From GWF2-38-69 sp965228125 (lineage in GTDB: Bacteria > Verrucomicrobiota > Lentisphaeria > Victivallales > GWF2-38-69): a stretch of 64,000 bases of DNA. Made by a program: the position numbers and the translations under genes. Shown here in pieces: positions 9,320 to 18,598 of this stretch. The first letter of the stretch is position 1. Each line of letters begins with the position of its first letter. The stretch lies in contig OZ245791.1 in the NCBI GenBank assembly GCA_965228125.1, positions 1,674,001 to 1,738,000 of the forward strand. The letters run 5' to 3'. The notes below the pieces were generated by a model that did no database searches, had not been told where the DNA came from, and saw nothing but the letters and a program-made list of their open reading frames with translations.

Positions 9320-9754
9320 TTATTCCTTGTAAGAATTCATTATTGCTGCGTCAGGAACCGGAATAACAATTCTATCTGAAAGGGAGGATAAACTCTTCTT
9401 AGTTTGTGCAGTAAGCTCAGCGCTAAGGTCAATTATATCTCCTATTTCGGTTAGGTTTAATTCAAGTGCCCCTTTTGGTAAAATCAGGATTGAAACAGAT
9501 CTGGGAGCCCTAAGAAAAAAAGTTGTGTTAGGAACGCCTGATAATATTTTGCAGACTCTATTAGACGCATCAACAAAAAGAACCTCAATTTTATTTAGCT
9601 TTGAGAAATTCAAGGCTATTTTACAGTTTTGAAGAACAAGGCAGTCATATGCTAAAAGACTGTTTTTCGGCACAATTCCAGCTCTCATAATTCTGACCAG
9701 TCTGAAGTTTGGACTGCTTGAGATTATGGTTTTCTTTGTTAGGTTTATAATCAT
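9320..9754 (-). CDS. Divergent DUF192-like protein
   Basis: The segment from about residue 50 to 112 follows the DUF192 (COG1430) pattern: a strand with LFVDASNRVCKI, then FFLRAPRSVSILILPKGALE and LNLTEIGDIID, matching the family's FVD-x-GRV, A-x-x-VLELPAG and GIKVGD elements. The usual SIHTFFM signature is not recognisable. No signal peptide is visible. Family function is unknown. It lies just upstream of nadD, 6 bp away. The call rests on pattern similarity only; an unrelated small beta protein is possible. Confidence 0.6.
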   Translation of the reverse strand: MIINLTKKTIISSSPNFRLVRIMRAGIVPKNSLLAYDCLVLQNCKIALNFSKLNKIEVLFVDASNRVCKILSGVPNTTFFLRAPRSVSILILPKGALELNLTEIGDIIDLSAELTAQTKKSLSSLSDRIVIPVPDAAIMNSYKE

Positions 9755-9807
9755 GATAAACGATAGTAATAAAAGATTTTAACTATTTCTATGATAACCT
9801 GAAAATT

Positions 9808-10491
9808 ATGCAAGGCAACCTGATTTCAATATATGAAAATCTCTATCTTAGGTTTGGGGCACAAAAATGGTGGCCCAGCGCTCTGGAAGGTGAAACCATT
9901 CCTACTTATCATGGAAGAGAGCCTAATAATAAAATGCGGTTTGAAATCGCAGTCGGAGCGATCCTGACGCAAAATACTTCCTGGACAAACGTTGTTAAAG
10001 CTATTACCAATCTGAATCGCAGCTGCTTGATGTCTCCCGAAAAAATACTTTCAATGGGAAGTGAAACGATATGCAATAAAATAAAATCCTCAGGATATTA
10101 CAATCAGAAGTACAAGAAGCTTGTCTGTTTGGCTAACTGGTGGTTAGAAAAATTTGATGAAGTAAGCATTGGTGCATCTGATAGTTTTTATATCCAGACT
10201 ATCAGGAATTCACTTCTTTCCATAAATGGTATCGGTCCTGAAACTGCCGATTCAATCCTTCTTTACGCCTTCGATATACCGAGCTTTGTGATAGACGCAT
10301 ACACAAAAAGAATTTTGGCAAGGCATTATGCGATAGATCCGAATATTAAATATGAAAATCTGCGTTCTATGTTTATGAAAGAACTTCCAAATGACGTGAT
10401 GTTGTTTAAGGAATATCACGCATTGTTTGTGCAGCTCGGGAAAGAATTTTGCCGCAAATCCGTTTGTTTGGAAGGCTGCCCTTTGAGGTGA
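9808..10491 (+). CDS. HhH-GPD DNA glycosylase related to endonuclease III (COG2231-like)
   Basis: Base-excision-repair glycosylase fold. The N-terminal part (FEIAVGAILTQNTSWTNV) and the helix-hairpin-helix SINGIGPETADSILLYA match the endonuclease III superfamily, and the catalytic Asp is in FVIDAYTKRIL. The Lys that gives Nth its lyase activity is replaced (GPETA instead of GRKTA), so a monofunctional glycosylase is expected. The C-terminus has Cys in CRKSVC and GCPL, resembling the iron-sulfur loop. The motif string LTQNTSW is typical of COG2231. Substrate base unknown. Confidence 0.85.
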   Translation: MQGNLISIYENLYLRFGAQKWWPSALEGETIPTYHGREPNNKMRFEIAVGAILTQNTSWTNVVKAITNLNRSCLMSPEKILSMGSETICNKIKSSGYYNQKYKKLVCLANWWLEKFDEVSIGASDSFYIQTIRNSLLSINGIGPETADSILLYAFDIPSFVIDAYTKRILARHYAIDPNIKYENLRSMFMKELPNDVMLFKEYHALFVQLGKEFCRKSVCLEGCPLR

Positions 10492-10510
10492 GAATAATTA
10501 AATAATTTAT

Positions 10511-11956
10511 CTAATGCTGAAGGCCAGAAGATTTCCGTTTATTTAATTCCTCTCTTATTTCATTTAATTGGTTAGTCAGTTTCAAACGATTAGCTTCAAG
10601 CTGCTGTGAGAGTTGTTCTTGCCTTTTGTATTCCTGATTGACAAAATAATAATTTGTCCAGACTAACGATGTGTCTATGCCGAGTTTGACTGTGCCGGGA
10701 ATTGCTGAAAGGGGAGTAGGATTGAAACGGGTCGGAGATTTTACCAAGGCATCGCCAAGCATCATGGCTCCCTGTCCTACGGCTTCACCGAGCTCGCCCT
10801 GGTTTGCGAGATCTGTGAAATCCGCCACATCTTTTGTTTTGGATACGTAGTCTACATCTTTTTCGAGAGTTATGGCATTAGCAGAAAGTTTCATGGCATC
10901 TATCTTGGTTTGGCCTGGAGAAAGGTCGATAGCATTATTAAGAAGCCTTTCAGAATTATTTCCTGCTACATAGCTGCTGCTTCCAAGTGCAAATGTAGTA
11001 GCTGCATCCAAGGCAGTTTTTGTAGCATCCTCTTTTCCTGACGCAGCGTCATTTTCCACGTCAGCAAATCCTTTGGCATTTTCAGTGGTAAGTTTCTGAG
11101 TTTGCCGTAATGCTTCTGTGAGAGCAGCCTCTTTCTTTTTTAATCTTTCTTCGCTCATCTCTGAATACGGGTTAGAGTTTAACCCATCAGATGTTATTGG
11201 AATTCCGAATTGCTTGGAACCATCTGCGCGCAGCAAAGATGGGTTGAGAGATTGTTTATCTGACAAGTCAACAACATTCGGGTCATTTGAAAAAGAGTCA
11301 AGATTTGCAGATAGTGACGTTCCCTTTGTATTGTTTGCAATAGGATTATCCCACAGCCCTGTAGCATTTATAGAAGAAGCCTGAGCAGCGGCAGATACTG
11401 ATGAGTTAGAGGAAATATTTTGGCTTTTTTCAAGTTGTCTGGTTTCATCTAAGACTCTCATGCCAACGCTGTTTTGCATTTGTTGTGAGCTATTAAAAAG
11501 TCCGGAAAGAGCTGGTGTATCGGCTATAGTCCCAGGGCCGTGAAGGCGGCCATCTTCCGGGCGTATTGAAACTCCATGGAAGAGGTAATCTCCGAAAGGG
11601 TTGATTGTTTGCAAGGTGCTGGATTTTTTTAGCGCCGACTGATTTTTAAGAAATTGCTGCTGCATAAACAAATTAGAGTTTTGCTGCTGCATATAAATCT
11701 TATTCATCTGATTTTGCTGCTGGTATTGGTTCTGCATGTAGTGCATACCTTTTGACTGGTTCCAGAGATTTTCGGCTTGGTTTAGATAACGTTCGACTTG
11801 AGCTCTTTGCTGTCCCTTTAGTCCTTGTGTTGATCTATGAGCCTGATTGAATGCGTCGTTTATTTGTCCTTCCCACTCAGCCTGTCCAACAGCATGGACA
11901 GACACAGGGAGAAGCAATAATACTAAAAAACAGTTTAAAAAACATTTAATCGACAT
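10511..11956 (-). CDS. Secreted Gln/Asn-rich coiled-coil protein, function unknown
   Basis: I do not recognise this family. A clear signal peptide (CFLNCFLVLLLLPVSVHA) ends near residue 22. Residues 60-105 are extremely rich in Gln, Asn and Met (repeated QQQ), and the C-terminal 40 residues (QEQLSQQLEANRLKLTNQL) form a coiled coil. The middle is low in hydrophobic residues and rich in Ser, Asn and Asp. It is the last of three minus-strand genes (lipoprotein, TPR protein, this one) spaced 30-46 bp that follow the pseudopilins. A periplasmic or outer-membrane structural role in the same export or pilus system is inference from position. Confidence 0.75.
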   Translation of the reverse strand: MSIKCFLNCFLVLLLLPVSVHAVGQAEWEGQINDAFNQAHRSTQGLKGQQRAQVERYLNQAENLWNQSKGMHYMQNQYQQQNQMNKIYMQQQNSNLFMQQQFLKNQSALKKSSTLQTINPFGDYLFHGVSIRPEDGRLHGPGTIADTPALSGLFNSSQQMQNSVGMRVLDETRQLEKSQNISSNSSVSAAAQASSINATGLWDNPIANNTKGTSLSANLDSFSNDPNVVDLSDKQSLNPSLLRADGSKQFGIPITSDGLNSNPYSEMSEERLKKKEAALTEALRQTQKLTTENAKGFADVENDAASGKEDATKTALDAATTFALGSSSYVAGNNSERLLNNAIDLSPGQTKIDAMKLSANAITLEKDVDYVSKTKDVADFTDLANQGELGEAVGQGAMMLGDALVKSPTRFNPTPLSAIPGTVKLGIDTSLVWTNYYFVNQEYKRQEQLSQQLEANRLKLTNQLNEIREELNKRKSSGLQH

Positions 11957-12002
11957 TGATCGGGTAAAAAATAGATTTATTCGTTAATAATATTGTCATG
12001 CT

Positions 12003-13955
12003 TCAATTAATTTCAGGAATAATGGTACTAATTTTACGAATTACATCATCATTTAGGTATTGAAGTTCATAGTACCTTTCAATAATGGCATCCAGGTTCC
12101 CTGAAGACTGAGAAGCACTCAGGTAAGCCTCAATATGAAACAGAGATTTCTTAAATTGCTTTTGCGTAGCATATACAGAAGATAAACTTAGGTGGATTTC
12201 CGGCGATAAAGGTGCGTATCTCAGCGCCCATTGATATTGGCAGAGAGCCTCATTAATGGACTGTTGGGTTTTCGCATTTTTCAGGATTGCCTGTCCGCGA
12301 AGATAATATTGCTGTGCTTCTTTTGACATTCGGAGAGGGGATTGCAAATTTGAGACATATTTCATACCTTCAAGAGTTAATACTGCTGATGTTTTTCCGC
12401 TCGGCATGTTAGTTAATGTTTCACTCAAGATCTTAACAGCTGTTGCCATGTCTCCATTGGAAGCAGCTTGTGATGCCTGAAGACTTTCGGATTTAATTTG
12501 TTCGGATTGTAATTCCATCAACTGCTCTTTCAGAAGCAGTGCAGGGCCAAATTCGGGTTGAAACTCTATTGCTCTGCTGGCGCATTCTGCAGCTTTTGGA
12601 ATATTGCCTGTAATAAGCCATACGCATCCAAGGCGATACCAGTCAACCTCAGGTGTATCAGGTGAAGAGAGCCCATTTTCTATTTTATTAATCCACGCTC
12701 TTTCCTCTTCCAAGTGGCCGCACATGGCATATGCTGCAATGGCAAATCCGGATGTAGCTCCTGGTTCAGGCTTCAGTTTTTCAAGTATTTTTTTAGCTTC
12801 ATCAAAGTGTCCGGAATGAAACTCAATCATACCCTTAAAGTAAGCTGAAAACCCTCTGTCTGATGTATCAGGCAAACTATTTATAATCTGCTGTCCTTCT
12901 TCCATTTTTCCTGCTCTGAACAAAGCTATAGCCCATTCGCGTTTAGTAGTAAAATCTTTTTGAGACGCATTGAACCAAGTCTGCAAATACGGTAAAGATT
13001 CTCTGTAAAACCCTGCAGATGTCAATATGTCAGCAAACCCACGTTCTGTTGTGGGGCTCGTAGATTGTCCTAGTAGCCTAGTCCATGTCTTTCTGGCGAG
13101 AGCCAAAGCATTGTTCTTTTCTTTTTCCAATCCTAGATCCCGACAGGATTCAGCAATTTCGATCCATGCTATAGGTTGTTTTGCTTCAGGCGCCGCTGCC
13201 ATATACCGTGCATTTAACATTATTGCACCAGCAAGGTCATTATCTCTCTGCAGTATGCTAGCCTGCATGAAAAGCAAATCTATTCTTGAAGGATCTGTAG
13301 AGTATGCCTGACGAAAAGCCTCCAGTGCTGCCTCTTCTTCCCATAAAGCCATACGTGACTGCCCTAAATTAGCATAAAGCGTAGCTAGTTCACGAGCTTT
13401 CTGTACTTGAGATGACTCGTTTTCCTGAAGGGTGGGGCCTGAAAGCAGAGACATCCCTGATGGAGTATATGCAGCATTTATCATTGTTTGTCCTGCTTGC
13501 GCCAGCAGCATTGTACCCTGTGTGGCTCCCGGCATCATAGGCAGCATGGAAAGCATCCCTGAAAGCATTTGTTGTTCCTGCATCTGTTCCTGAGCGTCCT
13601 TTTGCTGCTGTTGTACTCTTGCATCAGCGTCCTTTTGGGCTTTTATAGCAAGTTGCCGTGCTTCTTTCGCCTGTTGTTCTGTTTCTGCTGCCGATGAAAT
13701 TGGAAACATAGCGATAGCCTGCTCAAAAACCAATGCTGACTGAGTGTATTTATGCGCTTGGAATAGTGTTATACCTAGCGCATTAACTGCACGCCAACTC
13801 ATTGGATTTGAAGAAACATTCGCTCGTGCTGCAGCGATAGCTTCAGATAGTTTGGCTTCAGGAGTTTGCGCTGCTTCTATTGCGTAAGACTTATTGGGAA
13901 TAAGGACTCCTGCCAATACAGCAAAAATGGCTATTATAGGTATAAACTTCATCAT
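12003..13955 (-). CDS. Periplasmic TPR-repeat protein
   Basis: An N-terminal signal peptide (about residues 1-25, IIAIFAVLAGVLIP core) is followed by helical repeats with TPR character across the protein, for example AVNALGITLFQAHKYTQSALVFEQAIAMFP and LLFMQASILQRDNDLAGAIMLNARYM. A Gln-rich helix (residues 110-135) interrupts the repeats. 650 aa. The start has GGAGAG immediately before tandem ATG codons; the second ATG (13952) is equally possible. It sits between a lipoprotein gene and a coiled-coil protein in one probable transcript behind the pseudopilins, fitting a scaffold for a secretion or pilus complex, but no specific role can be assigned. Confidence 0.8.
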   Translation of the reverse strand: MMKFIPIIAIFAVLAGVLIPNKSYAIEAAQTPEAKLSEAIAAARANVSSNPMSWRAVNALGITLFQAHKYTQSALVFEQAIAMFPISSAAETEQQAKEARQLAIKAQKDADARVQQQQKDAQEQMQEQQMLSGMLSMLPMMPGATQGTMLLAQAGQTMINAAYTPSGMSLLSGPTLQENESSQVQKARELATLYANLGQSRMALWEEEAALEAFRQAYSTDPSRIDLLFMQASILQRDNDLAGAIMLNARYMAAAPEAKQPIAWIEIAESCRDLGLEKEKNNALALARKTWTRLLGQSTSPTTERGFADILTSAGFYRESLPYLQTWFNASQKDFTTKREWAIALFRAGKMEEGQQIINSLPDTSDRGFSAYFKGMIEFHSGHFDEAKKILEKLKPEPGATSGFAIAAYAMCGHLEEERAWINKIENGLSSPDTPEVDWYRLGCVWLITGNIPKAAECASRAIEFQPEFGPALLLKEQLMELQSEQIKSESLQASQAASNGDMATAVKILSETLTNMPSGKTSAVLTLEGMKYVSNLQSPLRMSKEAQQYYLRGQAILKNAKTQQSINEALCQYQWALRYAPLSPEIHLSLSSVYATQKQFKKSLFHIEAYLSASQSSGNLDAIIERYYELQYLNDDVIRKISTIIPEIN

Positions 13956-13985
13956 CTCTCCTTAAAAATATATAAATCAAATTTA

Positions 13986-14750
13986 TTAAAATGCGTCTGC
14001 CTGGTTAGTCGAGAAAGGGATAGCCTCAGGAAGTGATTGAGAGCCTTTTAATCTCATAGAAGGCATAGTCTTCCAGTAGCTTGCATCTTTTTCTGAAATA
14101 GATTTTGCAAGGGAAGTTGCAATTTGCTGGGCGGTTATAAGCTCATATTCTTTCATTTGACTATCGGTATCCAATATGGTTCCTGATATTTTGGGTACGT
14201 CTGATTCGCCAGGGATTGTAATTAACGCTGTTGGGGTAAACACGCTCACCCAAAATTCAGAGTCTCTCTGAAAGTTGTTTTTAATGGACTCCCCGCGTAT
14301 TCCTCCTTGCCCGTTCCATACGCCAGTTTTGATGTCAAATTTTTCCTCCATTTCTCCCGGCAAAGGAAAAATAATTCCGCAAAGCATGCCTGTACATAAC
14401 ATCCATGTAAGTGTTTTTGTTTTATTATCATTAGTTACTTGACTTATATCAACCCAAAGGGGGATTCCTGAGGAAGAATCATCTGTAAAAAGTTCGGGAT
14501 ATCTTTTGAAACTTTCGCTGCGAAGAAGGATCAAAAGGCGTTGATCAAACCCAAGCATAGCTTTACTTTTTTGCTTTTTTTGAATATCTTTTGTGTATGT
14601 TATTCCCTCTATATAAAATTTTCCTGCGGATGATTTCAGTTCGGGATTTGCATCAGGCTTAAGGTTTGTTGTCATTCGTCCGGACATACATCCGTTAAAA
14701 ATTAAAAGCCCAAGTAAACAAAGCAATTTTATTGGTTTCAAAGTTCGCAT
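13986..14750 (-). CDS. Putative lipoprotein, function unknown
   Basis: The N-terminus IKLLCLLGLLIFNGCMSG carries a lipobox-like sequence with the acylated Cys near residue 21. The rest is a soluble domain with no family I recognise; a second hydrophobic stretch (TLTWMLCTGMLCGIIFPLPG, about residues 115-134) could be membrane-associated. Similar long loops occur in small bacterial lipoproteins of unknown function. First of the three genes after the pseudopilin block; a GAGGT sequence lies about 13 bases before the ATG. Confidence 0.72.
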   Translation of the reverse strand: MRTLKPIKLLCLLGLLIFNGCMSGRMTTNLKPDANPELKSSAGKFYIEGITYTKDIQKKQKSKAMLGFDQRLLILLRSESFKRYPELFTDDSSSGIPLWVDISQVTNDNKTKTLTWMLCTGMLCGIIFPLPGEMEEKFDIKTGVWNGQGGIRGESIKNNFQRDSEFWVSVFTPTALITIPGESDVPKISGTILDTDSQMKEYELITAQQIATSLAKSISEKDASYWKTMPSMRLKGSQSLPEAIPFSTNQADAF

Positions 14751-14911
14751 GGATAATAAGAGTACCTCTTTGAGATTTTTTACAGGGGGATTCCCCTTTC
14801 TATTTAACTTTTGTGAGGGCTAATTTAAGTTCCACTAGGATATTTTGCAAAATAAAGTCGCTAAACTAGTGCGATATTAGGATGTTAAATAATTGTAGAT
14901 TTCAAGCACAC

Positions 14912-17578
14912 TTATTGGTCAAGGTACATCATATCCTGAATATAGAAAGAGTCTGTGTCGTTTGCAGTATATTGCCTGACTCTTGCAAAAATCTTTGCTG
15001 ACGCAATTATTTCGTCGGCATTAACATCAAACTGTCCTCTCGTCGTAGCAATGGCCTCGTTATTATCGTTATAATCTCCATCATTATTGAGATCTCTGTA
15101 TTTGGTAATAGCTCCGACATCCTTCACTGTCTGGCCTACTGCGATCACTGTATAAAGGTTTGGATATTCTACTTTCGTGAGATTTATAAACTTTCCGATT
15201 ATCTCTTCCTGTTTTGCATCGGTGTTTTGTGTGGTGGCATAACTGCCGTCCGAAAGGCCAGGCAGAGTATTAGCTATATGAGCTCTGGTCTCAAGAGCTC
15301 TGGAAGAAGCAGTCTTATCAGTTGTCTCTGTCCCATTATTATTCAAAAGATCCGTTGCAATCTGGTCTGCCGTGTCCTCATCAATGACAGTACCGCCTGA
15401 TCCGGGATCGTCTTTCTGGCTTCCTACTTTGATCTGGTCGAAAAGCGCTCTTAGGACGGATTTGTTATCGGAGTTGAGGTTTATTTTTCCCAAAGTGGTT
15501 GCATTAGGTGTCATTTTTATCTGGTCAAGGATATTTGCATCGCCATCGCCGTAATCTCCGCCTCCCGCACTAGAGCCAAAACCGTACCCTGCAAAGCTAT
15601 AATCATTTTCCGTATTGTATTTCTTTAAATTAATCGTCTGGAAAGCTTCTGCCCTATGAATGAAACCCAGTTCCCAAGGTGATTTCATAGGGGCATTGCG
15701 GATGTAGGCAGTAGAAATCTGCCACGGATATGTAGCGCTTGGTTCCGGGTCTTTATCTGACCCTGTAGGGACAAAAAGGCTGTTGTTTGCAGTATCGTCA
15801 GGAGAAGTGGTAGAACTGAATGCCGTCCAGTCTGAAGAGTTAAGGTTCTGTCTAGGGTCAGCTGTCTCAAAATAAACATAACGAGTTGTAGTTTGTGTAG
15901 AAGTACCAGTCGTATTTGTAACGACATCATACCAAGGAGCATTGTCGTCCTGCTCCAATATTAAAGAATAATCATACAGAATGGTCCCTGTATCATCAAA
16001 AAGTCTGGCCTTAACTCTTCTTATTTGGGCTTGTATTACTGTATTGGTATATGGAGTGCTGTTTGTCGTGGTGACCGAGCCTGAACCGACTGGTATTGCG
16101 TAGCTGACATCACTGGAGTGAGTTGTATAATTATTAGCTGTTGAAGTTATATCTACAGTCAGTTCGGTGTCTGAGTAATCATTTGCGGCTAGCTCCTGCA
16201 GGCTCGTACTCCTGCCATATCGCAGAAGTATCTCATAGTCTAACTTTGCTTTGACATTTTTTGATATCCCATACATGTCAACTATTTGTATTTTTGCTGT
16301 GATGTTTGATGTGGAGAAGGTGTATGTGTAACTATTAACAGTGGTAGTAGTAGTACCCGGATGATAGCCGTACCACCAATATCCCGGGGTAGTCGTAGTT
16401 GTAGTATTAGGTATGACGGTAATTTCTCCAGGTATCTGAAAAACTACTCGATTTATATACGGCACTTTCTCCAAACCCAAATAACCCGGACTAGCAGCAT
16501 TATTACATGTAGGGCTGTCATCTGTATCACAGTAATCTATAAGATTAGCAATGATTTGATCCCTTTTCTTTGTATCTCTCATATTAATTAACCACTGCAG
16601 CCCTGGTGCTTTTGAACCAAAGTTGTTTGCAGTGAAATCACCCCAATCGGTTCTTGTAAGATTGAATCTATCGTCCATTTCTCCTGCTTCCCTGACCGAA
16701 TCCAGATTGTCATCGACCCAGTACTTCTCAAGGTCTTCTGTGTAATTGACATAGAAAACTTCCCTGAAATAATTCCTGACTGTATCGTTGCTTGAAGATA
16801 TGCCAAGTTTGCCAAAAATGTCCTCCAGATCTTTCCATTTGCCGTCATTCCCAATTGCCACAAGGCCAGTGTCTGAACTCCACTCTGGAGTGGAACCAAT
16901 TACACTCATCTTAGTAGCGTATGAACTGGTAAAATCAGGAGTATCTTTAGCAAGGGACTGAAGCGAGATTTCGTTAATATCTCTTCCTGGCCTGCCAATG
17001 ACATTGGAAGAAGAGTTTCCTAGAGAGGAACTGTAATACTCAGAGGGAATAGTTCCGCCAATTGTTCCTGAGTCAATCACTGCCCAGGGATTGATTTTGC
17101 CTTTGTCCGGCAATACAACATAAGCAATCCTGCCGAATATTCCGCTATCTTCGTCTGACTTCAAATAAACCCAGGTAACGTCAGAGGTGTCAGTGATGTT
17201 ATAACTTGAATTGGCGGGGTAATCGCTTGGAACATCAAGATATGTGGTCCCATTGATAACAGTGGTAAGTTGAGATGCCAAATCATTTCCGTATATAGCT
17301 CTTGCTGCGGCACTGCCATCATTATCGTCATGGCTTACTATAGTATTCATACTTTCTGTAGGATTGTAAGAGTTCAACTTCATATTTGCCATGGCCCTAT
17401 TGAGTGAAGTCTGGGCCAGTGCTCTTGCTACATTGATGTTTTGATAGTTCACTGCAGCTTTTCTTTCAATCATTGAAGTAGTAACAAATGCCAAACCCAG
17501 CATAAGAAGCATCACTGATATGCCTATTGCAATTATTGTTGCTATCCCTGACTCATTATTATCGTTGTTTTTACGCAT
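14912..17578 (-). CDS. Large PilX/GspK-like minor pseudopilin
   Basis: A charged leader of about ten residues ends in Gly (NNESG), then the hydrophobic helix IATIIAIGISVMLLMLGLAFV begins, the pattern of prepilins that lack Glu5 (PilX and GspK). A helical stalk follows (KAAVNYQNINVARALAQTSLNRAM). At 888 aa it is far larger than a normal GspK. The body is rich in Thr, Ser, Asn and Asp and has Thr runs and aromatic stretches (PGYWWYGYHPGTTTTTV). The most C-terminal part (about 730-850) contains an EF-hand-like Asp-rich loop (DLNNDGDYNDNNE) that may bind calcium. Third of three pseudopilin genes in order. Confidence 0.78.
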   Translation of the reverse strand: MRKNNDNNESGIATIIAIGISVMLLMLGLAFVTTSMIERKAAVNYQNINVARALAQTSLNRAMANMKLNSYNPTESMNTIVSHDDNDGSAAARAIYGNDLASQLTTVINGTTYLDVPSDYPANSSYNITDTSDVTWVYLKSDEDSGIFGRIAYVVLPDKGKINPWAVIDSGTIGGTIPSEYYSSSLGNSSSNVIGRPGRDINEISLQSLAKDTPDFTSSYATKMSVIGSTPEWSSDTGLVAIGNDGKWKDLEDIFGKLGISSSNDTVRNYFREVFYVNYTEDLEKYWVDDNLDSVREAGEMDDRFNLTRTDWGDFTANNFGSKAPGLQWLINMRDTKKRDQIIANLIDYCDTDDSPTCNNAASPGYLGLEKVPYINRVVFQIPGEITVIPNTTTTTTPGYWWYGYHPGTTTTTVNSYTYTFSTSNITAKIQIVDMYGISKNVKAKLDYEILLRYGRSTSLQELAANDYSDTELTVDITSTANNYTTHSSDVSYAIPVGSGSVTTTNSTPYTNTVIQAQIRRVKARLFDDTGTILYDYSLILEQDDNAPWYDVVTNTTGTSTQTTTRYVYFETADPRQNLNSSDWTAFSSTTSPDDTANNSLFVPTGSDKDPEPSATYPWQISTAYIRNAPMKSPWELGFIHRAEAFQTINLKKYNTENDYSFAGYGFGSSAGGGDYGDGDANILDQIKMTPNATTLGKINLNSDNKSVLRALFDQIKVGSQKDDPGSGGTVIDEDTADQIATDLLNNNGTETTDKTASSRALETRAHIANTLPGLSDGSYATTQNTDAKQEEIIGKFINLTKVEYPNLYTVIAVGQTVKDVGAITKYRDLNNDGDYNDNNEAIATTRGQFDVNADEIIASAKIFARVRQYTANDTDSFYIQDMMYLDQ

Positions 17579-17615
17579 ACTTATAAGTGTTTTGTTTTTA
17601 AAAGATTCTACTTCC

Positions 17616-18503
17616 TTAATCTGTTGTTTGCCCTCTATTTCCTATATATACAGATTTAGTTAATGTAAGCTGATGCCCTTCCCTGAAAGTTTTGGCAGTA
17701 TCAGGTTCGCCTGTGTAATCTGGTGCGTGATATACTCCCGTGCCGCACAGGGAAATCCACTTATCCCAGGAAGATCTATCCATTAGCGTAATTGCGATTC
17801 TAACAACGGAAGGAAATACATTTGAACTCCCATAGGAAATGTCTTCTTCTTCATCTACGGCAAGTGTCGTAGTGTCAGGCGGGATTATGGAATTTGAGTC
17901 TGTATCTGTGTCGCAAGTAAATGCTAAATCCAGGACATAAGGTATGAGTTTCTGGTAATCGTCTGAGGAATTTGAGTTAGCTGTAAAGGCGGAATCGCTC
18001 AGATTCAGACTTCCTGTAAAATTGCTCCGCCAATTATATTTCGAGTTATCGCTTCCATTGGAAAGTTTATCGCCTGTTACGCTTCTTCTTAGCCACCCTT
18101 CATTGTCATCATGGGTGGATGAATAATACAAATGATATTTTATTTCACACAATGTAGACACGCAAGCATCATTTGGCAGCATCGATGTCTGGGATATAAA
18201 AGCCAGATGCCCATTTTGATAAATACTAAATGCGCCAGGAAGAGTAGAATTTGGTTTCCAGTGCCAGAAAGGGGCAGTGGCAATTCCTCCTTCTCCATAG
18301 TAAATGCAATCCAAATCTTTGCCTATCAGATCAAGAGCGATTCTGGCATTCTCAAAGGATTCCTGTTTATTATTTGTCAGAGACCAAGTGTTTTGAATTG
18401 ATGAAAAAAATGTAAAGGAAGCTGCCACAAGAATGGCTAAGATTGCCATCGATACTGTCAATTCTATGAGAGAAAAGAATAACAGTTTATTTTTTATGGT
18501 CAT
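17616..18503 (-). CDS. PilW/GspJ-like pseudopilin
   Basis: Prepilin-type N-terminus: a short basic leader (MTIKNKLLF), then FSLIELTVSMAILAILVAASF with Glu at +5. The residue before the predicted mature Phe is Phe, not the usual Gly. About 295 aa, consistent with PilW/GspJ. The body has aromatic and Asp/Ser-rich segments and several Cys. I choose the ATG at 18503; the longer reading from a TTG at 18530 would start inside a perfect hairpin. It lies between the two larger pseudopilin genes. Confidence 0.8.
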   Translation of the reverse strand: MTIKNKLLFFSLIELTVSMAILAILVAASFTFFSSIQNTWSLTNNKQESFENARIALDLIGKDLDCIYYGEGGIATAPFWHWKPNSTLPGAFSIYQNGHLAFISQTSMLPNDACVSTLCEIKYHLYYSSTHDDNEGWLRRSVTGDKLSNGSDNSKYNWRSNFTGSLNLSDSAFTANSNSSDDYQKLIPYVLDLAFTCDTDTDSNSIIPPDTTTLAVDEEEDISYGSSNVFPSVVRIAITLMDRSSWDKWISLCGTGVYHAPDYTGEPDTAKTFREGHQLTLTKSVYIGNRGQTTD

Positions 18504-18523
18504 AATAGAACTTTTATTTATAA

Positions 18524-18545
18524 CGGGCAAACCGTTGTTTGCCCG
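18524..18545 (-). other. Perfect intergenic hairpin between two pseudopilin genes
   Basis: CGGGCAAA and TTTGCCCG form a perfect 8-bp stem around a 6-base loop. On the coding strand it is not followed by a T-run, so it is not a standard terminator. It stands about 20 bases before the second pseudopilin start and could stabilise or attenuate the downstream message. Confidence 0.5.
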
Positions 18546-18598
18546 CTTAGTGTAAAACCAGCCATTCTCAATAGATTCTATATGCAGAGTTCTAAAAT

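Noticed and set aside
14780..14810. Terminator near 14790
   Set aside because: The GGGG-ATT-CCCC hairpin followed by TTT lies in plus orientation, where no gene ends; the three-base loop and short T-run make it weak.
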